A DNA stretch of 64,000 nucleotides from Euzebya sp. (GCF_964222135.1 NZ_CAXQBR010000067.1:86407-150406); one strand, 5' to 3'. Positions 1 through 8,065 are shown, counted from the first letter of the stretch. Made by a program: numbers and translations. The notes: generated from the sequence alone by a model not told the origin.

Positions 1-4
1 CGGC

Positions 5-394
5 CTACCGGGGTGCGATCTGGATCTCGCGGCGGGCGAAGACCCACCGGCCGTCGCGGTGGACCAGCTCGTCGGCGTACCGGCCCGCCTGGACGATCTG
101 CCACCCTTCGCCCACGGGTGGGGCGACCAGGTACCAGTCGGAGGTGGCGGTCGCGCGGTCGCCGTCGACGTCGATGTGGGTGTTCGCGATCAGGTGGCGG
201 TCGCGGGGGTGGTCGGCCAGCGCCGCGGTCAGGGCGTCGATGGCCTCGTCCACTCCGTGGCAGGTGCGGCTGGTGAGCACGTACGTGGTGTCAGCGTCGA
301 AGATGTGCCGCAGGCGGTCGTACTCGCGGTCGTCGACGGCGGTGGCGTAGACGGCCATGGCGTTGCGGATGGATTCCTCGGGGGTGGTGGGCAC
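5..394 (-). CDS. SnoaL/NTF2-like small protein
   Basis: This 129-residue protein has the size and pattern of the SnoaL/nuclear transport factor 2-like alpha+beta cone fold. A helical N-terminus (EESIRNAMAVYATAVDDREYDRL) leads into the FDADTTYVL stretch, and alternating strands end in GRWVFARREIQIAPR. Family members are either small polyketide/steroid isomerases or dehydratases, or the beta subunits of ring-hydroxylating dioxygenases. The position beside thioesterase, crotonase and Rieske genes fits an accessory step in the same catabolic pathway. No catalytic residue can be assigned from sequence alone. The stop codon is inside the window, so the gene is complete. It shares the minus strand with the thioesterase gene upstream of it, 25 bases away, and is probably in the same operon. 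Confidence 0.75.
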   Translation of the reverse strand: MPTTPEESIRNAMAVYATAVDDREYDRLRHIFDADTTYVLTSRTCHGVDEAIDALTAALADHPRDRHLIANTHIDVDGDRATATSDWYLVAPPVGEGWQIVQAGRYADELVHRDGRWVFARREIQIAPR

Positions 395-419
395 GTGGGC
401 ACCTCTCTGGTCGGTTGGG

Positions 420-1271
420 CTACATGACCCCGGACGACGCGCCCCGCGCGGTCACGTGGTCGGGGAAGCGGCGGAGCATTGCGTCCTGTGCGTAGGAGGC
501 CACCAGCTGGCCGGCCGCGGTGAACAGCTGCCCGCGCCCGTACACCCGGCCCGCGCCCGCCCAGGTGCACTCGGTGGCGATGAGCAGCCAGTCGGATGCG
601 GCGATGGGCTGGTGGAAGGAGAGGGTGTGGGTGATGACCGCGGTGGACACGACCTCGTGCGCCATCCGCAGCGACAGGCCCTCGTGAGACCGCAGGGCGG
701 TGGGCAGCAGCAGCGGGTCGGTCAGCCAGGCGGCGAGGGCCTGGTGGCGGACCCGGTCCAGCTCTGCCACGTCGGGCCAGCGGCACCACAGGTCCAGTCG
801 CATGTCGCCGGTGGCTCCGGTGTCGTCGAGGTCCAGGCCGCCGACGACGCGGACCTCCGCGCCCGGTGCCTCGAACACGTCGGTCGCGGGCGCCTGCTCA
901 GGCGCGCCCGCCGGCGGCGGGGGCGGGCCGTGGCGCAGGACGTCGTCCTCCTCGGTGTCGAGCAGGACGGTCGCGACGCACACGCGCCGGTCGCCCTGGC
1001 TGACCGTGACGGTGGCGGTGGCCATCGTCCGTCCGACGGCGACCGGGTCGACGCGGAGCTGCAGCGGGTCCTCCGGCGACCCGGGCCGCGGGAAGGCGGC
1101 GTGGACCGACCGGACGGTCTTGCTCGGGTCGACGCCGGCGGCGGCGACGACGACCTGGCCGAGGAGCTGGCCGCCGAAGACCGGCCGCCCCTCCCCCAGC
1201 GCGGCGCTGTGGGCGACGAAGGCGTCCGGCCCGTCCGGGCGCAGCTCCAGGGACTGCAGGGGTGTGGTCAC
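420..1271 (-). CDS. acyl-CoA thioesterase, TesB-like double hotdog
   Basis: Predicted 283-residue acyl-CoA thioesterase that would hydrolyse acyl-CoA to free acid and CoA. The N-terminal hotdog contains VFGGQLLGQVVVAAAG and RSVHAAFPRPG, both typical of the TesB/acyl-CoA thioesterase II family. The C-terminal hotdog contains a HEGLSLRMAHEVV stretch followed by THTLSFHQPI and WLLIATECTWAGAGRVYGRGQLF. The length matches TesB (about 285 residues). The start is taken as a GTG at 1271 because an AGGAGA stretch lies just upstream; the open frame continues further but without homology. A small divergent gene begins 38 bases away. The likely role is CoA recycling in the neighbouring beta-oxidation-type pathway. 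The exact substrate is unknown. Confidence 0.88.
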   Translation of the reverse strand: MTTPLQSLELRPDGPDAFVAHSAALGEGRPVFGGQLLGQVVVAAAGVDPSKTVRSVHAAFPRPGSPEDPLQLRVDPVAVGRTMATATVTVSQGDRRVCVATVLLDTEEDDVLRHGPPPPPAGAPEQAPATDVFEAPGAEVRVVGGLDLDDTGATGDMRLDLWCRWPDVAELDRVRHQALAAWLTDPLLLPTALRSHEGLSLRMAHEVVSTAVITHTLSFHQPIAASDWLLIATECTWAGAGRVYGRGQLFTAAGQLVASYAQDAMLRRFPDHVTARGASSGVM

Positions 1272-1309
1272 GGCTGCCCTCTCCTGATCGGGGTTGGTAG
1301 GTTGCCGAC

Positions 1310-1537
1310 ATGGCCACCTCTGGACCGAGCGGGACGACGACGCGGACGCTGCTGTACCTGGAGTTCGCCTTGCCCGAGGCGGACCGGGCCCGCCTGGACG
1401 CCCACCTGGCGGCCGGGTCGCGGTCGCTGACCGCGGTGGTCCGCGCGGCGATCGAGGCCGAGCTGGCCGCCGCCACCGACGGTGAGGTGACCTCGATCGA
1501 CCCGCGGCACACCTCCGGCGTCGCCCACGGTCACTGA
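1310..1537 (+). CDS. small protein with ribbon-helix-helix-like pattern
   Basis: A 75-residue open frame that starts with ATG and runs divergently from the thioesterase gene. After an N-terminal strand-like segment (RTLLYLEFAL) come two helices, EADRARLDAHLA and SLTAVVRAAIEAELAAA. This order of strand, helix, turn and helix resembles CopG/Arc-type DNA-binding proteins. No strong ribosome-binding site is visible, and the 3' end overlaps the tail of the convergent crotonase-like gene by 7 bases. It could regulate the divergent thioesterase gene. It is not recognised as a named family, and it may be a spurious frame. Confidence 0.45.
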   Translation: MATSGPSGTTTRTLLYLEFALPEADRARLDAHLAAGSRSLTAVVRAAIEAELAAATDGEVTSIDPRHTSGVAHGH

Positions 1538-2196
1538 CCGCACGGCATCCCCCACAGGGCGGCCAGCTCGACGTCGTGGGCGATGACCGCGTCCAGGTCC
1601 CCCGCACGGTCCGGTCCGGCCAGGGCGGCCGCCAGCCGCACCGATGGGCCAGGCGGTCCCGCGGCGCCGACAGCATCTAGCCGCTCGTCGACTGCCCGTG
1701 CGGGATCGGCCGCGACTGCGGTGATCACGCCGAGCTGCTGGGCGACGTCGGCGGTGAGGCCCCGGCCCGTGATGGCCAGATCGACCACGGTCGACGGTGG
1801 CAGCACCCGGCGGAGCAACCAGCCGGTCCCCGGCGCCGGCGGGGCGGCGCTCGCGTAGGGCACGAGCTCCGCCGCGGGGGCCAGCACGACGACGTGGGCC
1901 AGGATCGCCAGCACCGCAGGCGTGCCGACCAACCGGCCGTCGGCGCACGCGGCGACCAGCGCCGGCGTGCGGGCCAGCGCCCGGATCAGCGGGGCGACGA
2001 CGTCGCCCGCGCGGGCGCGCCGGGTCTCGGGGGACGGATCGGCGACGGGGTCGGTCAGGTCGCCCCGCAGGCGCAGGCGAAGGATGGTGTCGGGGGACCG
2101 GCCGGCCCCGGCGACTGCTCGGGTCAGCGCGACGAGCGCCTGGTCGTCGCAGACCTCGCCCGCCACGTCGATCGTGCGCATCGGGAGGTGGGTCAC
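1531..2196 (-). CDS. divergent crotonase-fold (enoyl-CoA hydratase-like) protein
   Basis: Protein of about 221 residues with the crotonase rhythm: a GRSPDTILRLRLRGDL strand region, PLIRALARTPALVAACADGRLVGTPAVLAILAHVVVLAP, then helices ending in ELAALWGMPCGQ. The usual oxyanion-hole glycines (the GGG of AxxGxxxGGG) and the catalytic acidic residue after the PE motif are not present, so hydratase activity is doubtful. A GTG start at 2196 lies one base after the stop of the upstream crotonase gene, suggesting translational coupling; an ATG at 2181 is the alternative. It is the last gene of a minus-strand run of CoA-ester genes. It may be a non-catalytic partner or an enzyme of altered chemistry. 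Confidence 0.6.
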   Translation of the reverse strand: MTHLPMRTIDVAGEVCDDQALVALTRAVAGAGRSPDTILRLRLRGDLTDPVADPSPETRRARAGDVVAPLIRALARTPALVAACADGRLVGTPAVLAILAHVVVLAPAAELVPYASAAPPAPGTGWLLRRVLPPSTVVDLAITGRGLTADVAQQLGVITAVAADPARAVDERLDAVGAAGPPGPSVRLAAALAGPDRAGDLDAVIAHDVELAALWGMPCGQ

Positions 2197-2197
2197 G

Positions 2198-2971
2198 TCA
2201 GCGTCCGATGAAGCGCGGTGGCCGCTGCTCGAGGAAGGCCGCGAACCCCTCACGGGCGTCGGCGGTGCCCAGCAGCGCGGTCACCCGGTCGCGGTCGCGG
2301 GCCGTGGCGACCGACAGGGGCACCTCTTCGACGTCAGCCAGGGACGCCAGCACCGACCGCACCGCCAGCGGCGGGCGGGCGGCGACCTCGGCGGCCAGGG
2401 CGACGCCGGCGGCGACGGTCCGCTGCTGGGGGACCACGCGGCTGACCAGCCCGAGATCCCATGCGGTCCAGGCGTCGACGGTCTGGCCGGCGAGGGCGAC
2501 CGCGGCAGCGCGCAGCCGTCCGGCGACCCGCCCCCACCGCTGCACCCCGCCGGCGCCGGGCAGGATGCCCAGGCCGACCTCCGGCAGCCCGAACACCGCC
2601 CCGTCGGCGGCGACGACCAGGTCGCAGGCGAGCGCGACCTCGCACCCACCGCCCAGCACCGGGCCGGCGACCGCGGCGACCACGGGCACGGGCACGTCGT
2701 CGAGCGCCTGCCAGAACCGGTCGCCGTCACGGGCGGCCATGGCCGTGGTCGGGTCGGCGGCCAGCTCACCGATGTCGCCGCCGGAGAGGAAGGTGTCGTC
2801 CCCGCCGGTCAGGACGACGGCGCGGATGTCGCGGTCGGCCGCCACGGACTCGAGTGCGGCGGTGGCCTGGACCCGGGCCCGGTGGCTGAGGGCGTTGCTG
2901 GTGGAGGGGTCATCGACGCGGATGACCGCCACCTGGTCGTGGGTGGTGGTGGAGACGCGCAGCGCGGTCAT
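2198..2971 (-). CDS. enoyl-CoA hydratase/isomerase family protein
   Basis: A 257-residue crotonase-family enzyme expected to hydrate or isomerise an enoyl-CoA during beta-oxidation-type catabolism in the cytoplasm. FLSGGDIGELA supplies the first oxyanion-hole region. GPVLGGGCEVALACDLVVAADGAVFGLPEVGLGILPGAGG supplies the second one and a PE glutamate, as in active hydratases. The C-terminus has the usual EGFAAFLEQRPPRFIGR trimerisation helix. Length is normal. The ATG at 2971 overlaps the stop of the upstream SDR gene (ATGA), so the two are probably translated together. The gene lies in an operon with an SDR, another crotonase and a Rieske oxygenase. The specific substrate is not identifiable. 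Confidence 0.9.
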   Translation of the reverse strand: MTALRVSTTTHDQVAVIRVDDPSTSNALSHRARVQATAALESVAADRDIRAVVLTGGDDTFLSGGDIGELAADPTTAMAARDGDRFWQALDDVPVPVVAAVAGPVLGGGCEVALACDLVVAADGAVFGLPEVGLGILPGAGGVQRWGRVAGRLRAAAVALAGQTVDAWTAWDLGLVSRVVPQQRTVAAGVALAAEVAARPPLAVRSVLASLADVEEVPLSVATARDRDRVTALLGTADAREGFAAFLEQRPPRFIGR

Positions 2972-3684
2972 CCTGCCGCGGCCCCTCCCGCCTCGACCCG
3001 GCGGGTGGCGAAGGGACCCCTGTCGGTCGCGCGCATGGTGATCTGGCGGATCACGACCTCCGGCGGGAGCTCGCACAGCCAGGCGACGACCTCGGCGACG
3101 TGGTCGGGGGTCAGCGCCGCAGCGGCCATCGTCGCGGGGTTGTCGATCATCTCGGTCTCGACCAGGCCGGGGACGACGATGTGGACGCCGATGCCGTCCC
3201 GCTCGACCTCGGCGGCCACGGATTGGGCCAGGGCGTTCACGCCGGCCTTCGACGTCGAGTAGGCCGACATCCCGGCGAGACCCTTCAGGCCGGCCACCGA
3301 GGAGATGTAGACGATCTTCGCGCCGGCCCGCATCTTCGTCAGGGCGGCGCGGGTGACCAGGTAGCTGCTGCGCAGGTTGATCCGCAGCACCTCGTCGAAG
3401 GTGTCGACGGGCTGGTCGCGGACGGTCGTCCCGTCCAGCACGCCGGCGGCGTGGACCAGGACGTCGCAGCGCTCGACGGCGTCGAACAGCCGGGCCACGT
3501 CGGCATCGGTCCCCGCGTCGGCGGGGACGGCGCGGGCGCCGATCTCGTCCGCGGCGGCGTGGAGCGGCTCGGGGCGGCGGGACGTCAGGACCACGTCGTA
3601 GCCCTGGGCGACCAGCGCGGCGCCGCAGGCCCTTCCGATGCCGCCGCTGCCGCCGGTGACGACGGCGACCCTCTGGGCGCTCAT
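2968..3684 (-). CDS. short-chain dehydrogenase/reductase
   Basis: A 238-residue classical SDR. The N-terminal VAVVTGGSGGIGRACG is the cofactor-binding glycine motif. VLVHAAGVLDG corresponds to the NNAG region. ISSVAGLKGLAGMSAYSTSKAG contains the Ser, Tyr-x3-Lys catalytic set. It probably oxidises a 3-hydroxyacyl-CoA or a ring alcohol. Its sequence is strikingly similar to the SDR at 35317-36018: both share VLVHAAGxLDG, a QPxDxFDxV block and a C-terminal TxMRxxxxGPFA-like block, which indicates paralogy. It overlaps both neighbours by four bases (ATGA), forming a tightly coupled operon with crotonase genes. Confidence 0.88.
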   Translation of the reverse strand: MSAQRVAVVTGGSGGIGRACGAALVAQGYDVVLTSRRPEPLHAAADEIGARAVPADAGTDADVARLFDAVERCDVLVHAAGVLDGTTVRDQPVDTFDEVLRINLRSSYLVTRAALTKMRAGAKIVYISSVAGLKGLAGMSAYSTSKAGVNALAQSVAAEVERDGIGVHIVVPGLVETEMIDNPATMAAAALTPDHVAEVVAWLCELPPEVVIRQITMRATDRGPFATRRVEAGGAAAG

Positions 3685-4526
3685 TCGTCGCCGGCGGGCC
3701 GGGCGGTCCGGCGGGGTGTGGACACAAGGATGGGCTGGCCGCTGACCACCTGGTTGTGGGCGTGTGACAGCTGGTGCAGCGCGAAGGTCGCGTCGATGCC
3801 GGCGCGCTGGCCCATCGCCTCCTCGCAGCGGTTCACGGCCTGCTTGGCCAGGGCCAGCCCGAAGGCGGGCTGGCCGCCGATCCGCTCGGCCATGTCCAGT
3901 GCCGTGTCCAGCAGCGCATCGCCGGTGACGACGCGGTTGACCATGCCCAGCCGGTGGGCGCGGTCGGCGTCGATGGCCTCGCCGAGGAACAGGAACTCCT
4001 TCGCCTGCCGCGGTCCCAGCTCCCACGGGTGGCGGAAGAACTCCACGCCGGGGCAGCCCAGGGCGACGACGGGGTCGCTGAAGAAGGCGTCGTCGGCGGC
4101 GACGATCAGGTCACAGGACCAGGCCAGCATCAGCCCGCCGGCGATGCAGCCGCCCCGCACCGCTGCGATGGTCGGCTTGGGCAGGTCGTGCCAGCGGCGG
4201 CACATCCCCAGGTACATCTCCATCTCGTGGGACATCCACCGCTCCGCTCCCTCCTTGTCGGTGTGGTCCCACCACGTGGAGCGCCGGGTGTAGGGCACGT
4301 CGTAGTCGACCCCCGGCGAGCCGAGGTCGTGGCCCGATGAGAAGTGGGGGCCGGCACCGGTGAGCACGGCCACGCGCACGTCGTCGTCCTGGGCGAAGCG
4401 CTGGAAGGCGTCGTCCAGGGCGTAGAGCAGCGCGGAGTTCTGGGCGTTGCGGTACTGCGGACGGTTGAGGGTGATGATCGCGGTGGTGCCGCGGACCTCG
4501 TAGAGGACCGGTTCCTCGTCAGCCAT
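3681..4526 (-). CDS. enoyl-CoA hydratase family protein
   Basis: A 281-residue crotonase-family protein. HFSSGHDLGSPGVDYD forms the first oxyanion loop, and GGCIAGGLMLAWSCDLIVAADDAFFSDPVVALGCPGVEFF the second. It is slightly longer than usual because of an insertion around WWDHTDKEGAERWMSHEM. This insert and the VDYDVPYTRR sequence resemble the EchA-type hydratases found in actinobacterial lipid and steroid catabolic clusters. It lies between a Rieske oxygenase and an SDR in the same orientation, and its stop overlaps the SDR start by four bases. The likely role is hydration of an unsaturated acyl-CoA intermediate; the exact step is unknown. Confidence 0.88.
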   Translation of the reverse strand: MADEEPVLYEVRGTTAIITLNRPQYRNAQNSALLYALDDAFQRFAQDDDVRVAVLTGAGPHFSSGHDLGSPGVDYDVPYTRRSTWWDHTDKEGAERWMSHEMEMYLGMCRRWHDLPKPTIAAVRGGCIAGGLMLAWSCDLIVAADDAFFSDPVVALGCPGVEFFRHPWELGPRQAKEFLFLGEAIDADRAHRLGMVNRVVTGDALLDTALDMAERIGGQPAFGLALAKQAVNRCEEAMGQRAGIDATFALHQLSHAHNQVVSGQPILVSTPRRTARPAGDE

Positions 4527-4551
4527 GGGGGTTCCGTTTCGTCGTGGTCGG

Positions 4552-5508
4552 TCAGGCTCGGGCTTCGGCCACCCCGGGATAGAACTGGTCCGCCCACCGG
4601 CGGAAGTCCATGATCGCCCCCTCCCCCGAGGCCAGGCGGGGCTGGTCGTGGTGGACCTTGTGCTCCCAGATCGGGATGTCCTGGTTGGCCTGGCGCTGGA
4701 ACTCCGCCGCCATCTTGCGGGCGCCGTTGGTCAGCTCGCCGTCGACGTGGGGCAGCAGGAAGCTGTAGCGGGCGTCGACGATCCCCGGCTCGACCGGGGT
4801 GACGGTCCACAGCACGACCCCGTCGACCAGCCCGTGGGGGCGGACGACGTCGAGGCCGAGGCCCCACAGCTCGGACTCGATGGACCCGTCCACCTCGCCG
4901 CGGCCGGTCTGCATCGTGACGCTGGCGTCCGCGCGGAACATCACGCCCTTCTCGACGATCTCGACCGCGCCGAAGCCGGACACGCCGTGGACGTACTGGA
5001 AGTGGGCGATGTCGACGGTGTTCTCCATGATCTCCACGGGGTGGCTGGAGAACCGGTAGCGCGCCTCCTCCGGCGTGTACCACATCAGGTCGTCGCGGCT
5101 GAGCTCGGGCAGCGAGGGCGGCTCCCACGTCGGTTCCTCATGCCCCGGCGGCCCGTACCAGCACAGGATCGCCGGGCCCAACTCGCGGGTCGCCCACGGC
5201 CGCAGGCGGGCACCGCGGTTGACGTTGTCGCGGTAGGGGACGCGGACGTTCTGGCCGGTGCAGTCGAAGCGCCACTCGTGGAACGGGCACACCACCGCGT
5301 CACCGTCGACGAACCCGCCGTAGCCGATGTGGGCGCCCAGGTGGGGGCAGTGGGCGTCCATCACCGTGACCCGCCCGCCGTCGCCGCGGTAGGCGATCAG
5401 GTCGACCCCGAAGCTGCGGAGGGGCACGACCTGGCCTGCGGCGACCTCGTCGGCATACGCGACCTGGTACCACCCCACCGGGATGGGCAGCGACGACGTG
5501 GCAGTCAT
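4552..5508 (-). CDS. Rieske oxygenase, KshA-like terminal oxygenase
   Basis: A 318-residue Rieske non-haem iron oxygenase. The [2Fe-2S] ligands are visible as C54-x-H56 (AHCPHLGAH) and C74-x2-H77 (VVCPFHEW). The mononuclear iron site is in ENTVDIAHFQYVHG, which resembles the corresponding segment of 3-ketosteroid 9-alpha-hydroxylase (KshA). The chain is shorter than aromatic dioxygenase alpha subunits and matches the single-subunit KshA/VanA size class. Such enzymes need a separate flavin/ferredoxin reductase, and none is encoded in this window. It is the first gene of the minus-strand catabolic operon and faces the acyl-CoA dehydrogenase pair across a 131-base divergent promoter region. A steroid-like ring substrate is an inference. 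Confidence 0.85.
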   Translation of the reverse strand: MTATSSLPIPVGWYQVAYADEVAAGQVVPLRSFGVDLIAYRGDGGRVTVMDAHCPHLGAHIGYGGFVDGDAVVCPFHEWRFDCTGQNVRVPYRDNVNRGARLRPWATRELGPAILCWYGPPGHEEPTWEPPSLPELSRDDLMWYTPEEARYRFSSHPVEIMENTVDIAHFQYVHGVSGFGAVEIVEKGVMFRADASVTMQTGRGEVDGSIESELWGLGLDVVRPHGLVDGVVLWTVTPVEPGIVDARYSFLLPHVDGELTNGARKMAAEFQRQANQDIPIWEHKVHHDQPRLASGEGAIMDFRRWADQFYPGVAEARA

Positions 5509-5639
5509 GGACCGAGCCTTTCCTTTGAATCTTAGTGATGATTCTCAGCAGGCGCCGATGCGCTGTCAACAGACCGGGTGCAGAAAGTTTTGAATCTATA
5601 TATTGATTAAGCTGCCCCGGCACGGCAGGATCCGATCCC
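5509..5639. promoter_or_regulatory. divergent promoter region with two GAATC-N8-GATT sites
   Basis: This region is much more AT-rich than its surroundings and separates the Rieske operon from the acyl-CoA dehydrogenase operon. It contains two copies of the same partial palindrome: TTGAATC, eight bases, GATTC at 5525-5544, and TTGAATC, eight bases, GATTA at 5590-5609. Two matched half-site pairs with identical spacing, one near each start codon, are what a dimeric repressor controlling both arms would need. The cognate regulator is not identified, and none is encoded next to the site. Confidence 0.6.
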
Positions 5640-6737
5640 GTGATCGGTCCAGTCGGGCCGGGGACCCCCGGCGAGCTCACCGTCCGCTTCAACGACTACG
5701 CGTTGTCCGAGGAGCAGGAGGCCCTGGGGGCGATGGTCACCCAGCTGCTCGGACAGGTGGTGACCCCCGATGTGGTGCGGGCGTGCGAGCCCGAGGGGTT
5801 CGACCCGTCGGTGTGGGCGTCGCTGGCCGACGCGGGGATCGTCGGGTTGTCACTGCCCGACGTGATCGGGGGGCAGGGGGCGGGAATCGTCGAGCTCGTC
5901 GTCGCCGCCGAGCAGCTCGGTCGGGTCCTGGCACCGGCACCGGTCGTCGAGCACGCGGTGGCGGCACGGGCGCTCCTCCGCACGGGCGCCGCCGGCGACA
6001 TGGCCGCCGCGCTGGCCGACGGGTCCACGATCGTGTCGCTGGCGCCGCTGTCGGCCCGACGTCGCGGGCCGCAGCTCGTGCCGGGCGGGTCGGTGGCCAC
6101 GACCGTGCTGGCCCTGGACGGCGACGTGCTGTGGACCTGGACCCGCGACGGCCCGCCGCCGCAGGTGGCCAACCAGGCGGCCGCCCCCCTGGCGGGGTGG
6201 GACCCCGACGATCCCGCCGGGCGCGCCGCGCAGGTGGCCGACGGAGACGCCGCCCGGGCGGCCTGGACCCTCGCCGTGGCGGAGTGGCGCGTCGGCGTCG
6301 CCGCGCTGCTGGTGGGCCTGGCCGACGGTGCGGCACGGCTGGCCCGGACCTACGCCGTCGAGCGGGAGGCGTTCGGCCGGTCGATCGCTCGGTTCCAGGC
6401 CGTCAGCCACGCCCTGGTCGACCAGCACCTGGCGATCGAGCCGGCCCGCAACCTGGCGCGCAAGGCTGCCTGGTTCCTCGACCACGAGCGCGACGCACGG
6501 CCAGAGCTGCCTGCCATGGCCCACCTGACGGCGACGCGCTGCGCCCGCGAGGTCACCGCCAGTGCGGTGCACGTGCACGGGGGTGTGGGGATCACCCTGG
6601 AGGCCGACGTCAGCCTGCACTACCGCCGCGCCGCCGCGGTGGCGCAGGTCGGCGGCAGCTCGGTCGAGGTCCTGCGTGACGTCGCGGCCGACCTGAGACC
6701 CCGTTTCCAGCACGCCCACGAGGTGGCCGCCCGATGA
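5640..6737 (+). CDS. acyl-CoA dehydrogenase, beta-type subunit
   Basis: A 365-residue acyl-CoA dehydrogenase family protein. The N-terminal helical domain contains LSEEQEALGAMVTQLL and WASLADAGIVGLSLPD. The C-terminal domain contains YAVEREAFGRSIARFQAVSHALVDQHL and HVHGGVGITLEADVSLHYRRA. It lacks the middle-domain GFSEP/GSD motifs and the GTSEIQR motif of homotetrameric enzymes. This is the pattern of the non-FAD-anchoring partner in alpha2beta2 dehydrogenases known from actinobacterial steroid side-chain degradation. The next gene, overlapping by four bases, supplies the missing motifs, so the two should form one enzyme. The GTG start at 5640 has only weak support. Confidence 0.82.
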   Translation: MIGPVGPGTPGELTVRFNDYALSEEQEALGAMVTQLLGQVVTPDVVRACEPEGFDPSVWASLADAGIVGLSLPDVIGGQGAGIVELVVAAEQLGRVLAPAPVVEHAVAARALLRTGAAGDMAAALADGSTIVSLAPLSARRRGPQLVPGGSVATTVLALDGDVLWTWTRDGPPPQVANQAAAPLAGWDPDDPAGRAAQVADGDAARAAWTLAVAEWRVGVAALLVGLADGAARLARTYAVEREAFGRSIARFQAVSHALVDQHLAIEPARNLARKAAWFLDHERDARPELPAMAHLTATRCAREVTASAVHVHGGVGITLEADVSLHYRRAAAVAQVGGSSVEVLRDVAADLRPRFQHAHEVAAR

Positions 6738-7909
6738 ACTTCGCGACCGTGCAGCTGACCGGGGCCCAGCAGGCGTTCATCGACGACGTCCGCGCGGTGC
6801 TGGAGGCCCACTGGTCCCCCGACCCCACGGCGATCGCCATGGACCACGAGCGCATGCCCGAGGGTCTGCGCCGTGCGATAGCGGACCGCGGCTGGCTGCG
6901 CCCGACCGCGCCGGTGGCCGAGGGTGGCGGTGGCCTGGACCCGCTGGAGGCCCGGCTGCTCGAGCTGCTGCTCGACGCCTACCTGGTGCCCACCGGCGGG
7001 GACACGCTGATCGTGTCGGTGGTGCCGGCGATCCAGGCGTTCGGGTCGGACGAGCTGACGCGCACAGTGCTGCCCCAGCTGGCCAGCGGGCATGCGACGG
7101 TGTGCCTCGGCTACTCAGAGCCCGACTGCGGGTCGGACATGGGGGCGGTGCGGACCCGGGCGGTGCAGCGGCCGGACGGGGATTGGGTCATCGACGGCGC
7201 GAAGATGTGGACGTCGTTCGGACATGAGTCCGACTACGTGTTCCTGCTGACGCGAACCGGGGCGCCGGAGGACCGCAAGCGTGGATTGACCATGTTCCTG
7301 GTGCCGATGGACAGCCCCGGCGTCGAGTGGCGGCCGGTCCAGGGCATGGCGAGGGTCCGCACCAACATCGTCTTCTTCTCCAACGTCGTGGTCCCGGACA
7401 CCCACCGGCTGGGTGAGGTCGGCGGCGGCTGGGAGGTCCTGTCCGCGCCGCTGGCCGCCGAGCACGGCCGCGATGGACAGGCCGACCCGTATGCGGACAT
7501 CAACGGCGTCATGGGCACGATGTTCAGCCGCACCCTCGAGCGGCTCGTGGAGCACACCGCGGTGTGGGCGATGACACCCGCAGGTCCCGACGGGTCCAGG
7601 CCGATCGACGACGAGCACCTCGAGCTGGCCCTGGCCGACGCGCTGCTGGACGTCGAGCTGTGCCGGGGCGCGCCGGGCGAGATGGGCAAGCCGCTGTCGG
7701 CTGAGGCCCTGCTGCGCCACGCCGACGCGCTGGCGGACCTGACCGCCCCGTTCGGGGTGCTGGACCACGGCGCCGTCGGCGCGGCCGCAGCCGGCGTGGT
7801 CAGCGAGGCCCGCCTGCACGCACCGGCGACCAAGATCTACGGCGGCACGTCGGAGATCTACCGCAACAACATCGCCGCTGGCGAGCTCGGCCTTCCACGC
7901 CCGTACTGA
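6734..7909 (+). CDS. acyl-CoA dehydrogenase, alpha-type subunit
   Basis: A 391-residue acyl-CoA dehydrogenase with the flavin and substrate motifs absent from its upstream partner. VCLGYSEPDCGSDMGAVRTRA is the GxSEP-GSD loop, WVIDGAKMWTSF follows, and KIYGGTSEIYRNNIAAGELG is the C-terminal GTSEI motif. It catalyses alpha,beta-dehydrogenation of an acyl-CoA using FAD and transfers electrons to ETF. The start overlaps the stop of the beta subunit (ATGA), indicating equimolar production. The gene ends in an 8-bp stem-loop that begins at its stop codon. Substrate is unknown; the neighbouring Rieske and crotonase genes suggest a bulky ring-containing acid. Confidence 0.87.
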   Translation: MNFATVQLTGAQQAFIDDVRAVLEAHWSPDPTAIAMDHERMPEGLRRAIADRGWLRPTAPVAEGGGGLDPLEARLLELLLDAYLVPTGGDTLIVSVVPAIQAFGSDELTRTVLPQLASGHATVCLGYSEPDCGSDMGAVRTRAVQRPDGDWVIDGAKMWTSFGHESDYVFLLTRTGAPEDRKRGLTMFLVPMDSPGVEWRPVQGMARVRTNIVFFSNVVVPDTHRLGEVGGGWEVLSAPLAAEHGRDGQADPYADINGVMGTMFSRTLERLVEHTAVWAMTPAGPDGSRPIDDEHLELALADALLDVELCRGAPGEMGKPLSAEALLRHADALADLTAPFGVLDHGAVGAAAAGVVSEARLHAPATKIYGGTSEIYRNNIAAGELGLPRPY

Positions 7910-7932
7910 CCGGCCCGGCCAGGTGGGCCGGT
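7909..7932 (+). terminator. GC-rich stem-loop after acyl-CoA dehydrogenase genes
   Basis: ACCGGCCC at 7909-7916 pairs perfectly with GGGCCGGT at 7925-7932 around an 8-base loop. The stem begins on the last base of the stop codon. No T-run follows, as is common for actinobacterial terminators, so termination strength is uncertain. Confidence 0.5.
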
Positions 7933-7992
7933 ACAGCACGTCCAGTCATCGATGTGCCGGAATCGTCACAGCCGCATCTACCTGTGGGGTGC

Positions 7993-8042
7993 GACAACAT
8001 TGTCACGCCACGGACGGGGCAGTAGCGTGGGACAGTACTGTC
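7993..8042 (+). promoter_or_regulatory. hipBA promoter with two operator palindromes
   Basis: Two short palindromes flank a promoter-like sequence. GACAA-CA-TTGTC lies at 7993-8004 and GACAG-TA-CTGTC at 8031-8042, with centres 38 bases apart. Between them TTGTCA (8000-8005) and TAGCGT (8023-8028) have a 17-base spacing, as in a -35/-10 promoter. The upstream palindrome overlaps the -35 element and the downstream one sits near the start of transcription. An AGGAGG ribosome-binding site and the hipB GTG follow. The layout suits autorepression by HipB. Confidence 0.65.
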
Positions 8043-8065
8043 ACCCAGACACGAGGAGGTCGCCG

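Noticed and set aside
59..427. Long open frames opposite or out of frame with the thioesterase and NTF2-like genes
   Set aside because: They have Arg/Gly/Pro/Val-biased compositions typical of high-GC shadow frames and no ribosome-binding sites.
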